DNA of 64,000 bases, from the NCBI GenBank assembly GCA_022497145.1, contig MU385957.1, positions 39,854 through 103,853 on the forward strand, written 5' to 3'. The position numbers and the translations under genes are program-made. A model generated the notes under the pieces. It did not search any database, was not told the origin of the DNA, and was given only the letters and a program-made list of their open reading frames with translations. The DNA is from Rostrohypoxylon terebratum. Taxonomy: Eukaryota > Ascomycota > Sordariomycetes > Xylariales > Hypoxylaceae. Position 1 is the first letter of the stretch. Every line of letters begins with the position of its first letter. This document shows positions 13,301 to 24,447 of this stretch, piece after piece.

Positions 13301-16300
13301 ATTTTCAATGGAATATACTGTCTTATTTCTTTTATCTATGAAATAGTGGCTGTAAAAAGTAGGCAAATCAAAGCATGCCAGTAATACGTTCTGAACGTAT
13401 ATCGGCATTCGTTGCCCCACAAGTGGCACGAGTGTTTTCGCTCCTGGCAGAGATCAAACTATGAACCCGTTGCTGGGCGCCCGGATTTGAGAGATCGTTT
13501 TGCATCTTCTTGAGAATCCGGGAATCAGTAGAGGTCACATTTCATTATTACTCTTCAGTATTCATTCCGTTTTTCTTCTGTCTGGTTAGTTGGTAAGCTT
13601 GCCGCGACCGTGTCAGATTGGGCTCTCATCATCTTGTCTCAAACAACAACGATCCGTCGCGACCAATGAGGAAGCATAGGGCTATTAATCTGACATATAA
13701 GGAAATATGAATCCCTGCTATACAGCCGCCACCCCCTCCAGCGGAGGTGCATGGTTTGACAGTTGGGAAGGAGTAGGCTAGGCCTACGCAGCATGCAATT
13801 TAGTTAATTTCCAAAATAGATATCCCTTCGAGTTCGGTTCTTATCACACTTTTGCTGCACACTGCGCGCGGGAATAAACCCGAGAAGCTGGAGAACGGGC
13901 TCTTCCCGACGCTACGGAGCGATAATCATGCAATGTTACGGCTTCCTCCACACCATCTCGATATTAGCGGCAGGTTTTGTGAACCACTCGACGATGGTTT
14001 CGTGAATCCCGCTGCCTGTACTAAGTCTTCCGAGAGCCTCCCTAGATCCTCAGCGGAGATCTCTCCTTGGCATGGACGGAAAGCGCTGTCATTTGCCCCT
14101 ATTACGATAACATGGAGACTTGGCTTTCAGGAGACCCTAGTTAAGCTACTAGAAAATCGGATAGATAGAATCACAATTACACATATAATTACACCACTAC
14201 ACACATCAGAACAGGCCCAAGTTTTGGCGATGATTAAGTCTATGGAGTATATCCCTATGCCCGATGCATAACAGGAACTTGTGGTGTAGAAGAGTGCGTG
14301 GATAATGGATAATCGGCTAAAGTTCCAGACACTAGATATGCTAGATGTGTTGGGTTGGGAAAGGGAAACGCGGCCCCCATCACGATGTTAGGATGAAGGC
14401 GAATCGAGAGTCCGTGGAAACCGGCCAATGTTATCATCGTCGTCACTTTCTTCGAAGCTGACGTTTCTTGCTTTGGGGGGTTTCTATTGAATAATCCACA
14501 AGTAAATGACAATTACCCTCACGAGCCGAGAGCGGACATTTTCCTCTGATAAGAATATGTTTATGTTTTATGGTTACTAAGTAGATGGACACTACTATTA
14601 GGAGTTTAGCGATATTATGTATACATCGCCAAACACGTAAAAATTAAGCGTGCCTCGGAAGCTAATGTCGAGGACCTTATAGTAACAGGCTCGTGTCAGA
14701 CGACCTCATGACGTAGGTAGTATTTACTGAAGCGGAAGCGAGAGGCGAGATAGACGCGGAAGGTAACCTACTGTGGTATGATAAATAAGCGTTGTAGCAT
14801 GTAGTTAACATTGACGTAGACCAACAGGTACAACACATAACATTCTATGGCTAAGCTTTACGGCTGAGGAGCCAAGATTCCGCTTACATGTCTTGGTATT
14901 TCCAATTCCTTGCCGGTTTTGAGGTTTCAAATTACGTACGCGAATCTTGCACTTTTCAATTCTTGTTACTCTATCCGTGTACGGCGTTGATAGCTTCTGA
15001 ATCCTTCCTCTGACTCCTCTCCCTTGCACCGTGGCCCTGCTTACACTACCCCCCGCGGCGACCCTCCATCAGCACCTAGTCTCAAAAAGGCTGGGGTAAG
15101 CTTTAAGGAACAGGATAGGCTGAGACGCTTTGCGATTATCTGCGGGGTTGGCGACCTTTCGTGCGTTGCGTGCACCATACGTGCCATCTTGTTGTCAGTC
15201 CGAGTTCGAATTATCTATCATGATTCCTTCTACGTACGCTATTTGCGCATCTAGATGCCAGAATGGATGGCGGAGATGCCGGCCGGAGAGGGTGGAAGTC
15301 GTGAGGTTTGTTTAGAGCCGGCTAGCAGAGGATGATCAGCGGTTGTAAGTTGCAACCCTGCAGCCCATTGGGCAATCCGAGAGAACGGTCGAGATGTGCC
15401 TCCCTGTCCTTTCCCATGTTACGTGGTGGGGACTCGAACTGTGACTGAAGCATGCAAAACACACATCCATACGTACATACGTGCCAGTACCATACCGTAC
15501 ACACACGCGCGGGAAAAAGCGTCTGATCTAGAGTGTCAAAAGCTGTGATCTTTACCTAGTACGATCAGCAATGTCGAAGATGGTACTTGGGGATTCCCTT
15601 TTCGAGACGTGAATGGACACACGAAAGCCGCCACGCTCACACATTCCCTCACACCTCATCCCCTAGCTCGCGAGCCAGACGCGCACTAATGCGGCTGTCA
15701 AAAGATGTGAAAGATGTGATCTGGCCAAGAGCTGCATGCGATATTGACGCTGCCGTGCCAGACAGCATGTGCCGCCGGGGATATGCCTTACGCGACGAGC
15801 AACCATGCTCGGCCCTGCTCCAAACAGACACGATCACCCTTACCAGTACCAAGAAAACGAGCAGTCTTGATTCCTGCCCTTGCCCTTGCCACTTACATAC
15901 ATAGTAGTAGCTAAGCACACTGGGGAAAATCTTAAAAAAGAGTGAAATCTACAACATCGATACCCACTTGGCCCATACCTACAAATAAACCCAGTAATAA
16001 TGATGGTAGAATATAGAGAGGAATCGAGCAGCCGGTTCGAAACATAGCCAAATTAGGAATGAGTAACCTTAAGTCCCCAGACAGTGGACACTAGGCCATC
16101 CCTACGATTGTATTATCCTTACCTCTCACCTTACCTTGCCTTACTTTTTTACAATCCCGGCATCCCTAATCTCCGCTCCAGAGCACGGGGCGACGCGGGC
16201 GCGAACACCTCCTGGGTCTGGGTCGCACTTCCTCCTCCGTATGGGGGAGACCCCTAAGCCCCAGGCCCCCTCCATTTCGCCGTGTTGTTTGAACCCCCGC

Positions 16301-17174
16301 GCTGTCGCCGGCGGAGCCCAGGCCAGACCTGGTCCTGCGCTCTCTTAATCCCCTCCCCCCATGATACTATACGGTTACGTGGGAGCCCACGATACTGATA
16401 CGAGGCCCCCCATCCACTCACCCACGGTGGAGTCAGTCCTACAGCTCTCGGCGTTTGCAAAAAAGCAAGTCGTAGGAAGCTTGGACCCGGGCTCACCCTC
16501 TCTGTCATTCTGCTACCTGAGTTGCTACTATACTGTACTCGCTACTGTGGTGGACTGCAATGGAATGTACAGTAGACAGACAGACAGCAACGCCTCCCCT
16601 GGACGTTTTGTGTCCCTCGGGAGACCCTCCGAGGCGACGGTGTAACGATAATACCGGAAGCAACGGACGTCCTGCAAGAATGGCCCCCCTCCCTGCACGA
16701 CAGTTACTTGCGTCTACGAGAGACAGAGTCCATTTCTGCTGGTATTGCGTGGATGAGGTTTCCCCTCCTCTCTCCATCTGTATGTCTGGTTTTTTTAAGC
16801 ACTGCTGACGTGAGTTAGGTATCAGAGGGGACCGAAACATGACATGTGTTTTGTTGTGTTGTGTTGTGTCGTGTTGCTGTGCTGCTGCTGCTGCTATGTT
16901 GTGCTGTAAGCTAATAGGTACAATACAATGCCTAAGGCGTATGCTGCATACCGGAGGTACTCAGTCAGTGGTGTACTACTACTACTGCGTAGATGAATGG
17001 GACGGGTGGCCGTTGTCATCCGCATTTCCACGCCAAGCTCCAAACAGATCTTACAGATCTGACATTACGTACGGGGCGCACCCGCGCAACTTCGTCTGAC
17101 GAAGCGGGTCGTCCCTTGCCTTGGCTTGCCTTGTCTTTGTTGAAGACAAAAAAGGGGGGGAAAGATAATAATAT

Positions 17175-17200
17175 GGGGGATTGGGGATTGGGGAATGGGG
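17175..17200 (+). other. G-quadruplex candidate
   Basis: Four runs of four or five G are separated by three 3-nt loops (ATT, ATT, AAT) over 26 nt on the plus strand. The geometry fits a stable parallel quadruplex. It lies in the left gene-free region about 2.5 kb upstream of the ketopantoate reductase-like gene. No function can be read from the sequence. Confidence 0.6.
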
Positions 17201-18814
17201 ACATAAGGCGGGCGTGGCGAAACGCAACGCGGACGGTTGTCCGAGAGAAGGCTACGCATTGAAACCTCTCTTGGCTTGAGTCTGGGTTTGGGTGATGCTG
17301 CTGTTTCTGCTGCTTGCAATTGCCTATTACCAACCATGTCATCTTCGTAGGCATCCTGCCCGCGCGGTCGACCCCACGAAAGCAGATCGATCAGCGGCTG
17401 GAGTGATGATGCAAATATTGCGACTCGTTGGTAAGACGAGAGAGAACATATTCAAAGAGTGCGCGTATGGCGCGTTTCTATTCCCACTCTCCTCTTCCTC
17501 CTGCCTCTTTCTCTCCCCTGATCGCTTGCTTTTCTGACTCTCCGGATGACGATGAATCTGAGTGATCAGTCACTTGTAACTGATCATGACCATACATCAC
17601 GCATCTAACCTGCTTTGCTCACTTGGTCCCAATGGATACCTTCACCCGCCATTTTTTTTTGGCTTCCCAACGGGCGCGGCCTTGGCCGGCCCTCGTGCTT
17701 CCCACACAATTAGATCTATTCTGCGCGACGGAAGAAAGCAAGTAGAGTAACACGGATTACCTCTCTACCAGGTAAATTTCTACCAGGTAAGTCGGCCTGC
17801 CTACCTATCTAAGGGAGAATAGTCCGGTGGATATCCAGCGTAAGAAAGACAATGTCGACCCCCCGCAAATTTTCGCATAGACGTGTCTTATTCTCAGGCT
17901 GGCCAAGCCTTTCCTCTAGTTACACGCTGCGGTCTGACAAGATTAGCGCCGCAGAATCTCGCGACGCGGATAGATGATAGCCTGCTAGGTGGTGGCCTAG
18001 GTAGGTACTAAGTACTGGTAAGCCGCCAAGCTTCAAAATGCAGAAGACAGATAACCTAGCAGGTAGGCAAAACACCCGCGTACGCAAGCACAGAACAGAA
18101 CAGGATAAGACAAGACTAGCAAGCTAGCAAGCAAGCAAACCTAGACAAGCCTGTACGATGTCATCGTTACCTACGCCGAGAAAAAGGAAAAAAAATCTCA
18201 GGTCGCGCGAGCTGAGGGTCCGAGAAGGTCTACTAGTATTGGCCGGACGAGCCTAGACGAACAGACTTTAGCCCTGGCTGGCTGGCTGTCGCGTAGCGAA
18301 AGGATTCAGACGAAGGGTAGTAGTAGTTTGACACGCCACAAGGTTGCCACAAAAGGTCACAGAGGAGATCGGAAACGGGGTTTTTTAGGGGAGTTAGGAG
18401 GTAAGGTCGGGGTCTAGATCCGGTATATGTCTCGGGTTCGGTGCATCGCCAAGCAGAAGCGGTATGTAGGTATGTAGGGTAGATCGATTGCCGCTTAGGC
18501 TGACCGACCTCGACCGTGTGGTCTTCTAGAAGGTCGTACGCGTAGACTATGGCGCGCTGTACCATCGTATAAATCGCCCTATGGACGACCAGAGATGCCC
18601 AGGCAAGTTACATACATACAGACTTACATAGGACTTAGGTAGGGAACGTATGTGTACTGTAGGCATGTAGGAATGTATGTACGCATGTATGTATGTACGT
18701 ACGTACGCACCGTAGGCATCGTACTATGCTCGGCATGCACTGCTATTGCGTCCAGGCGAGAGGCGAGGTTTGATTCCGAGCCAGCCTGAAACGTCCAAGT
18801 CTTGGTTCCGAAAA

Positions 18815-18866
18815 GCAAGAAGCAAGAAGCAAGAAGCAAGAAGCAAGAAGCAAGAAGCAAGAAGCA
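18815..18866. repeat. GCAAGAA 7-bp minisatellite, 7 perfect copies
   Basis: Seven exact head-to-tail copies of GCAAGAA plus a partial eighth. The 7-nt period means it does not preserve any reading frame, in line with noncoding DNA. Perfect copies suggest recent expansion or active slippage. Confidence 0.9.
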
Positions 18867-19680
18867 TGCAACAATCAGGCCAAGCATCAAGCAAGCAAGA
18901 CATAATGCAAGTAATGGACTCGGCAGGCAAGTTGGGATGGTGGATGGTGGATGGTAGACGACGGAGGAAGGATGATGGATGATTGAGTTGGTTTTGGCTT
19001 TTTGGCTTTTTTGGCTTTTGTAAGCCGACATCATGTCTGAATAATTCAAATCCCCGAGTCGACGCGAGTGGGCGAATATCGCTTGCCAAGGCGATTAGCG
19101 TATCTCCTGTGTGACCCCTTTTTGACGATGTTGAATGTCAGGATATGTTGAAGGTTGGGCTGTTCCCGAGTCATCTTGTCACAAGGTTCTTCAACCACGT
19201 CGTCGATACTTTTAAGCTTCACTTCAAAACACACCTCAAGCTATTATTTATCACTTATAAGTAGCCCTGTAATTATAGTTGGCGATAGCGCTAAGTTACC
19301 CCTAATTACAGCCTTATGTATCCCTCCATATGAGTTACAAAGCCAAGCTAGCGCATGTAAGTAATCCATACTAGGTACATTTACACTAAAATACAACCTC
19401 GGCAATTTACATGAGGTCCAAGCTCCTTTATTTAGTTGAATCTGAGAGCCTCTTCCTTAAAGAATTCAAGCTTTTGCGGCATCGGCTTTGCGTCAACTAT
19501 CTCATCCATCCAACTCATCATCATCTTCGTTGTCATCACTCTAATTTGTAAATATACATAATTAGTGCTTCACCAACAAAAAGGCAGAAAAAACTTTCTC
19601 AATTTGTGTTGCACGCTTTGTATTTTGCCATCGAAAGACTATAGTGTAAGAACGGGCCGTAAAAAAAGCCACTCTAGCAA

Positions 19681-21015
19681 ATGGCATCCTCTAAGAGCCA
19701 GGCAAAGTGCGCCACCAATATCCCCTCTCGTATGCCATCGTAAGATTGTACGATTGTAGGACGCACTAAGGAGGCAAAAGCTGACCAAACGTCCCGTCCC
19801 TCCACTAGGCCGGTTCACATCCTGTTCGTTGGCGCCGGCGCCGTAGGCTGCTTCTACGCATCTCGACTGCATCATGTAGGGACCTAACACAACCCAACCA
19901 AACCCGTTTCGTTCGCTTCAAAACCCAAAAGTTGGCAGGAGATCGCGCGCTGACCGGATCTCCGAGGCGGACAGCCCCCGCATAATGTTCACAGCTCCCT
20001 CGTAGCGCGATCGAATTACAAGGCTATCGCCGCGGCTGGCAGGGTCGAGCTGCAGACCCATTCCTTCGGAGATTACGCCTTCGAGCCTTATGCCGTGTTC
20101 CCCAACATCGACGCCGCCGTGCCGAACGCGTCGTCATCGAGTTCTAAAAGTCCTACTAGTGGTGGCGAGAGCGCGAGCGCGAGAGCCCCGCCGAAAAACG
20201 GCTGGGACTATATCGTAATCACGACGAAAGCCCTACCCGACCGAACAGACGATGCGGCGATGGTGGTCCCGCTTGTCAGCGAGAAGTCGTGTCTCGTGCT
20301 GATCCAGAACGGCGTCGGCGTCGAGGAGCCTTACCGCAAGCGCTTCCCCAATAACCCGATAGTCAGCGCTGTCACGGTCATTAGTGCGGAACAGATAAGG
20401 AACGGCGTCATTCGGCAGAATAGATGGACGCGCATTAGTCTAGGTCCGTACGGTCACGGGCTCGGCGCGTCTACATCTACGTCTACATCTATAGACGATG
20501 TAGCGCGTCTAAGCAACGAGCGCATGCAATCCCTAGCGCATTGGTGGACATCCCTCGGGGGCATCCGGGACGTGGAAACGCACACAGAGCTCGAGCTGCA
20601 GACGATACGGTGGCACAAGCTCTGCATCAACGCGGCCTTCAACCCGACCGCCGTGCTCTCCGGCGGCCGCGGCAACGCGGACCAACTGACCGATCCCGAG
20701 CTGCGCGCCCACGTCCTGGGCATCATGAACGAGATCCGGGATGCCGCGCCTCTGGTCCTGGGGAAGCCGTTCCCGGATACGCTGGCGAGCCCGGAGAAGA
20801 TCATCAAGAGCACGGAGAGGAATACGGGGGGCCGCCCGAGCATGCTGCTGGATTGGGAGGCGGGACGTCCGATGGAGATCGAGGTTATATTGGGTAACCC
20901 GGTCAGGATTGCGAGGGCGAAGGGCGTGGAGATGCCTAGGTTGCAGAGCTTGTATGCGTGCTTGAGGAGTATGCAGAAGATGAGGGAGGAGAGGGCGGGG
21001 AAGGGAAAGTTATAG
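19681..21015 (+). CDS. 2-dehydropantoate 2-reductase-like protein (ApbA/PanE family)
   Basis: Predicted NADPH-dependent reductase of the ketopantoate reductase family, the step to pantoate in pantothenate/CoA synthesis, though fungi carry several paralogues with unproven substrates. Exons 19681-19739, 19809-19875 and 19975-21015 give 388 residues. Both introns (69 and 99 nt) have GT...AG borders and GCTGAC branch sites, and phases match. The Rossmann motif G28-A-G30-A-V-G33 spans the second exon, followed by the S-L-V-A-R-S-N-Y segment at the second junction. T-T-K127-A-L and Q153-N-G follow. The C-terminal domain shows W-H-K257-L-C-I-N261-x3-N265-P, holding the usual catalytic lysine and asparagines. 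A Ser-rich insert (about 94-113) looks disordered. The first ATG of this frame was chosen. The short N-terminal extension is less certain than the rest. Confidence 0.88.
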
Positions 21016-21577
21016 TGATGAGATCGAGTGAAGCTGTTTCTATCTCTCTACCTGGTATAGAGCCAATACTCATACCTAGTATGTTGGCGCATGACACATG
21101 AGGCTCTGTTACACACATACCTACTTACTCATATATACAGGCCTAATGACTCACGAGATGCCAGATTAATCAATCGATTACTATCCTTAACACCACCCAC
21201 ACAATTAATCAGAAGACTCAATGCAAGCTTCAAATCAAGCACCGCTGTTACAAAGACCAGGTGGTGTTAGGCATTGTGTTGAATGCGAGTTATTCACTAC
21301 TTCCTGTGAGACAAGTGCTCACCCCTTTAATGGATTGTATTTTCCTGAGCTTGAACGATGATGCCCCTTTTGATACCAAATACATATTATACTGTAGCAA
21401 GTTTCATAGGCATTTTTTCGTGCCCAGGTCGATGTATTCAATGTTCATGGGCAACATGTGGGTGATTAAGGGATTGGGTCCAGTAGTAAAGAGTGGTCGG
21501 ATATGCTAATGAGTCTCTTTGTTTCCAATGAATATGTATAGGTACTTACCTCGTGGTGTTATGAAAGGCAAGGCTGT
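21016..21577. other. intergenic, convergent 3' ends
   Basis: This is the region between the stop of the reductase-like gene (plus) and the 3' end of the decayed HIT copy (minus). I see only presumed 3' untranslated sequence and no further gene. Confidence 0.6.
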
Positions 21578-22372
21578 TTAATGGAGATATCTCCTAACCC
21601 AGCATGGGCACTTCATTTCTTTGTAAACGATGCGTGTGTCTATGGTTTTGGAATCGTTTTCTCCAGTGCTGTGTTGGCGGAACCTCTCCGGGGTCGCGAA
21701 ACTATGCATACGGAAATGCCCAACGGTGTAATCTAGGTATAGATGAAACCCATGTCTAAAATCTTCGATGGGGAGATCATGCATTATCTCTCTATATCCC
21801 TCCCATTGTTCTGATGCATCTTCAAGACCCTGCCCGCCTCGTCTTACGATGGCGTCCCTCTGATGCATGAGGACCACATCCCGGAACTCAGGCAATACCC
21901 ATTGATCTTCGAAGAATTTAATAGCTTCGGGGATAATTTTTGCTTTGTTGGGTCTCATCAACACCAGATTGGAGTAGTTCACCACTGAAATGGCTAGGAT
22001 ACGTACCATTGACATGCCGCACCTGTGCTCTTCTCCGGCACACTGATTGATAGAAAATGACGCCAGATTGCCTACGAGTATAATACGATCGTTGGAAGCA
22101 AGTATAACAACGTTATTACTGTTCAGGACGTTGGTAAAGGTTGTTGTTCCCTGAACCCATTCGTCGCTGTGTCTCTGGTACCGATGACCTTGCTTTTGGC
22201 TCAAACACGCATTCGGATCCTTAAAGGCGGCTTTCTTTTTGAAGAAATCCCTTGACCTCTTACTGGTATACTAAGGTTGATACTGCTGGCGAGGTCGCTC
22301 AGCGAGTTTCTCGGCGCAGAATTTCCTATAATCGTATATTTCCGGCCGTCCCGGAGGTGATTGCTCATGCAT
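21578..22372 (-). pseudogene. decayed HIT-superfamily paralogue (copy 1 of 3)
   Basis: This frame aligns along its length with the two intact HIT-like copies at 23140-23856 and 24448-25161 (shared G-M-S-M, E/P-F-R, D-F-x-x-G-F/L-H-L and Q-H-S-T segments). It seems broken. An open frame starting at ATG 22372 is cut by a TAG at 22273-22271, after which it stays open to 21578 with no ATG before the conserved core. The signature H-x-H-x-H reads H-F-R-M-H: the middle histidine, the family nucleophile, is Arg (codon 21712-21710). The histidine after G-M-S-M is also Arg. The C terminus diverges from the siblings. The TAG could instead be the end of an intron acceptor (CTTAG), in which case the product would still be a HIT pseudoenzyme. 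An intact catalytic enzyme is excluded by what can be seen. Confidence 0.7.
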
Positions 22373-22567
22373 TTACCTCCAGACTGGCTACGCTCAACCC
22401 AAATCTATCTATCTACATTGTTCTCTGAAATACGCTCTCTCTGTCTTCTTTTAATGCAAAGTCATGACGTCGCTTAGTCCGTCTAGGTATCCGTCGCGGA
22501 ATCTGCGAGTTCCTTTAGTAGGGGTCATACACCTGTATTCGGAACACTAGAACGCACAAAGAAACAC

Positions 22568-22599
22568 CTGAAAGCAGTATATATATGTACTGCTTTCAG
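22568..22599. repeat. perfect 12-bp inverted repeat (hairpin)
   Basis: CTGAAAGCAGTA and its exact reverse complement flank an 8-nt TA-rich loop. Part of the arm (CTGCTTTCAGTA) recurs about 60 nt downstream. It lies in the same interval as the larger foldback element. Confidence 0.85.
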
Positions 22600-22730
22600 T
22601 CACACAATCCTTTGTATTGCACAATCCTCTGTTTACATATCTGCTTTCAGTACCCAATAACTGTTGTAACAGCTACTTATAACTGTATAAATAGCTGTAT
22701 CTTAACCCTCCTTAAAAAGCTTAGTTCTTC

Positions 22731-22936
22731 ACCACAATATACACTCTTTTACTGGTCAATATATTACAGTAATTCAATATTAACATTATCTTGTGTTAAA
22801 GGACCCTTCTAAGCTCAAAAGCTTCCGCTATATCACAGCTACATACAACACGAGAGCTTAGAAGGGTCCTGTAACAGAAGATAATATTGAATAAATACTG
22901 TAATATATTGACCAGTAAAAGAGTGTATATTGTGTT
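22731..22936. mobile_element. 206-bp foldback / MITE-like element
   Basis: Left arm 22731-22816 and right arm 22854-22936 are near-perfect inverted copies: I count three mismatches and two small gaps (3 and 6 nt) over about 83 nt, around a 37-nt spacer. The element encodes nothing. Size, A/T richness and long terminal inverted arms fit a miniature inverted-repeat element or a foldback-type relic. No convincing target-site duplication is visible at the ends. It sits between HIT copy 1 and copy 2. A transcript across it would form a long hairpin RNA. Confidence 0.7.
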
Positions 22937-23139
22937 ATATCCTAAACAAGAGATACGGCTGATGAAAATCGATTTTCCGGCATAAAGAACAAACCCCTTC
23001 CCCACACTTTATCGAAAGAAAAGTACCTTGGGCTCGCACTAGATCATGTCCAATTCATGAAATTATGAAATTAAGACATGTCAGAGGCAATTCAGTTGAT
23101 TAATCGGACAAACTAGAATAGTCTCTCTACCTAAGTAGT

Positions 23140-23856
23140 CTACTGGTGGTCACGAATGTAGTCGTAGACTTCATAAGCGTTCTTGGTCTTCTCGTCATGG
23201 GATCTTGTACTATATCGGCGGTACTTCTCGGGCATGGCGATTATATGCATGTGTAGATGAGGAACGGAATTGTCTGGCCACAAGTGAAACCCAAAAGCGA
23301 AGTCCTCAAACTTGAGCTCATGTATTGTCCCCTCCAGCTCTTCCAGTTGCTTTCTTGCTTCACTTAGACCGGCCTGAGTTGTTTTACCTCGTTTCTCAAC
23401 AGCTTTTTTTTGATGCTCGAGAACGGATCCACGAAACTGGGGAACATCCCAATGACGTTTGAAAAAGTCGATCATATCTAGGAAAATTCGTGCCTCGCTA
23501 GATCCCATTAACACGGGATTAAAATAGTTGGTTCTGGAGATGGCAAGGAGATGAACCATGGACATGCCAGGAGTGCCTGGTTCTCCAGGATACTGGCCCG
23601 CTGAGAAAGAGTGTTGATTACCTATGAGAAAAACATCATCCGTAGCAACAAATATAGTAGTTGTTTGCTTTTCCCGAATGTCAGAGAAGGGGGTATCAGG
23701 CTTGGGCCAATTCTTGCTGTCTCTCCTCTGGTATTGATGATTCTCCTCGTTTAAAAGGTAGGCTCTAGCATCGCGCATAAGATCAGGATTATGGCGGGCA
23801 TTCTTGAACTGCACGTAAATCTGATCTCTTTTATTGTTGAAATATGAAGTCGACAT
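23140..23856 (-). CDS. HIT-superfamily protein (copy 2 of 3)
   Basis: Intronless frame of 238 residues. The C-terminal H200-L-H202-M-H204-I-I is the histidine triad of the HIT superfamily, whose members act as nucleotide hydrolases or transferases using the middle histidine. The segments G-M-S-M-x-H (about 97-102) and D-F-A-F-G-F-H-L-W (about 185-193) are shared with copy 3. An N-terminal region of about 75 residues before the core and a Lys/Glu-rich, probably helical insert (about 145-180) make it longer than a minimal HIT protein and closer in layout to aprataxin- or DcpS-C-type members. I cannot name the substrate. The ATG at 23856 is the first in frame and gives an N terminus alignable with copy 3. 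The gene lies in tandem with copies 1 and 3, all on the minus strand. Confidence 0.85.
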   Translation of the reverse strand: MSTSYFNNKRDQIYVQFKNARHNPDLMRDARAYLLNEENHQYQRRDSKNWPKPDTPFSDIREKQTTTIFVATDDVFLIGNQHSFSAGQYPGEPGTPGMSMVHLLAISRTNYFNPVLMGSSEARIFLDMIDFFKRHWDVPQFRGSVLEHQKKAVEKRGKTTQAGLSEARKQLEELEGTIHELKFEDFAFGFHLWPDNSVPHLHMHIIAMPEKYRRYSTRSHDEKTKNAYEVYDYIRDHQ

Positions 23857-24447
23857 GATGTATCTTTACGTGTGGTCGTCTGAAGGGTGTGTAGGTGTCT
23901 GTTCGTACATATTCCCCCATCTTGGCCATCATAAGTTCAACTCTATTTACGTTATACCTTTCTTTCATCTTCGTGTCCTTTGTTCTTGGTGTTTGAAACA
24001 TAAATTCATGCAATTGAGGCTGTCCAGGCACCTAACCTAAGCTCCTAACGTATATCGAACCATAATTCTAGGACCCCTGAGCGAAGAAAAGAAAATGCCT
24101 TGGCTTATGAGTTATCCCTGAGGAGCCTGATGCTAGAATTCCCTGCTCATTTCCGAGTCTTTGTCCCGAAAAACTTCTCGGGCATATCTACTAAACGTGG
24201 TGGCGGCAGAGTAATTGCCTTAGGAGTTATACCTGGGTTCGAACAAAGAATACCTGAAACTCATAATTTGCCATTGCAGTGGCCTTTCGCGATAATTCAA
24301 CAATATACACATAGGGAGTCATTTCTCTCTGGCTAGCTAAGGTCCTTTTTCTTTGTATTATTCAAATGTAAGGGGTTTAAGGTAGCCAAGGGATATATCA
24401 TTGGCAACTTAAATAATTAATTGGTCTACAATAACTTATCTAACCTA
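23857..24447. other. spacer between HIT copies 2 and 3
   Basis: This is the presumed promoter of copy 2 and 3' end of copy 3. I see no gene. Confidence 0.6.

Larger units (their letters stand above)
4272..19680. other. 15-kb stretch without a convincing gene
   Basis: Between the divergently oriented copper-fist gene and the ketopantoate reductase-like gene I find no frame with a recognisable domain. Frames such as 10599-11030, 11951-12331 and 12844-13194 (plus) are short, several lack an ATG, and none continues through plausible introns. The composition is not the extreme A/T expected of heavily RIP-mutated repeats, and I see no reverse transcriptase, integrase or transposase motif. It contains many short simple repeats, copies of TACCTA/TAGGTA, and a pyrimidine-rich tract near 10 kb that looks like a promoter or leader. 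Long upstream control regions, noncoding transcripts or decayed sequence are all possible. Confidence 0.5.

Noticed and set aside
15410..15440. Minus-strand AGTTCGAGTCCCC, T-arm-like
   Set aside because: The flanks do not pair as a T stem and no D or anticodon arm lies upstream, so it is not a tRNA gene.
16030..16060. CCGGTTCGAAAC, T-loop-like string
   Set aside because: The stem bases do not pair and no cloverleaf can be drawn.
19876..20005. Acceptor at CGTAG (20005) for the second intron of the reductase-like gene
   Set aside because: It breaks the frame. The acceptor at 19974 keeps phase 0 and restores the conserved S-L-V-A-R-S-N-Y segment.
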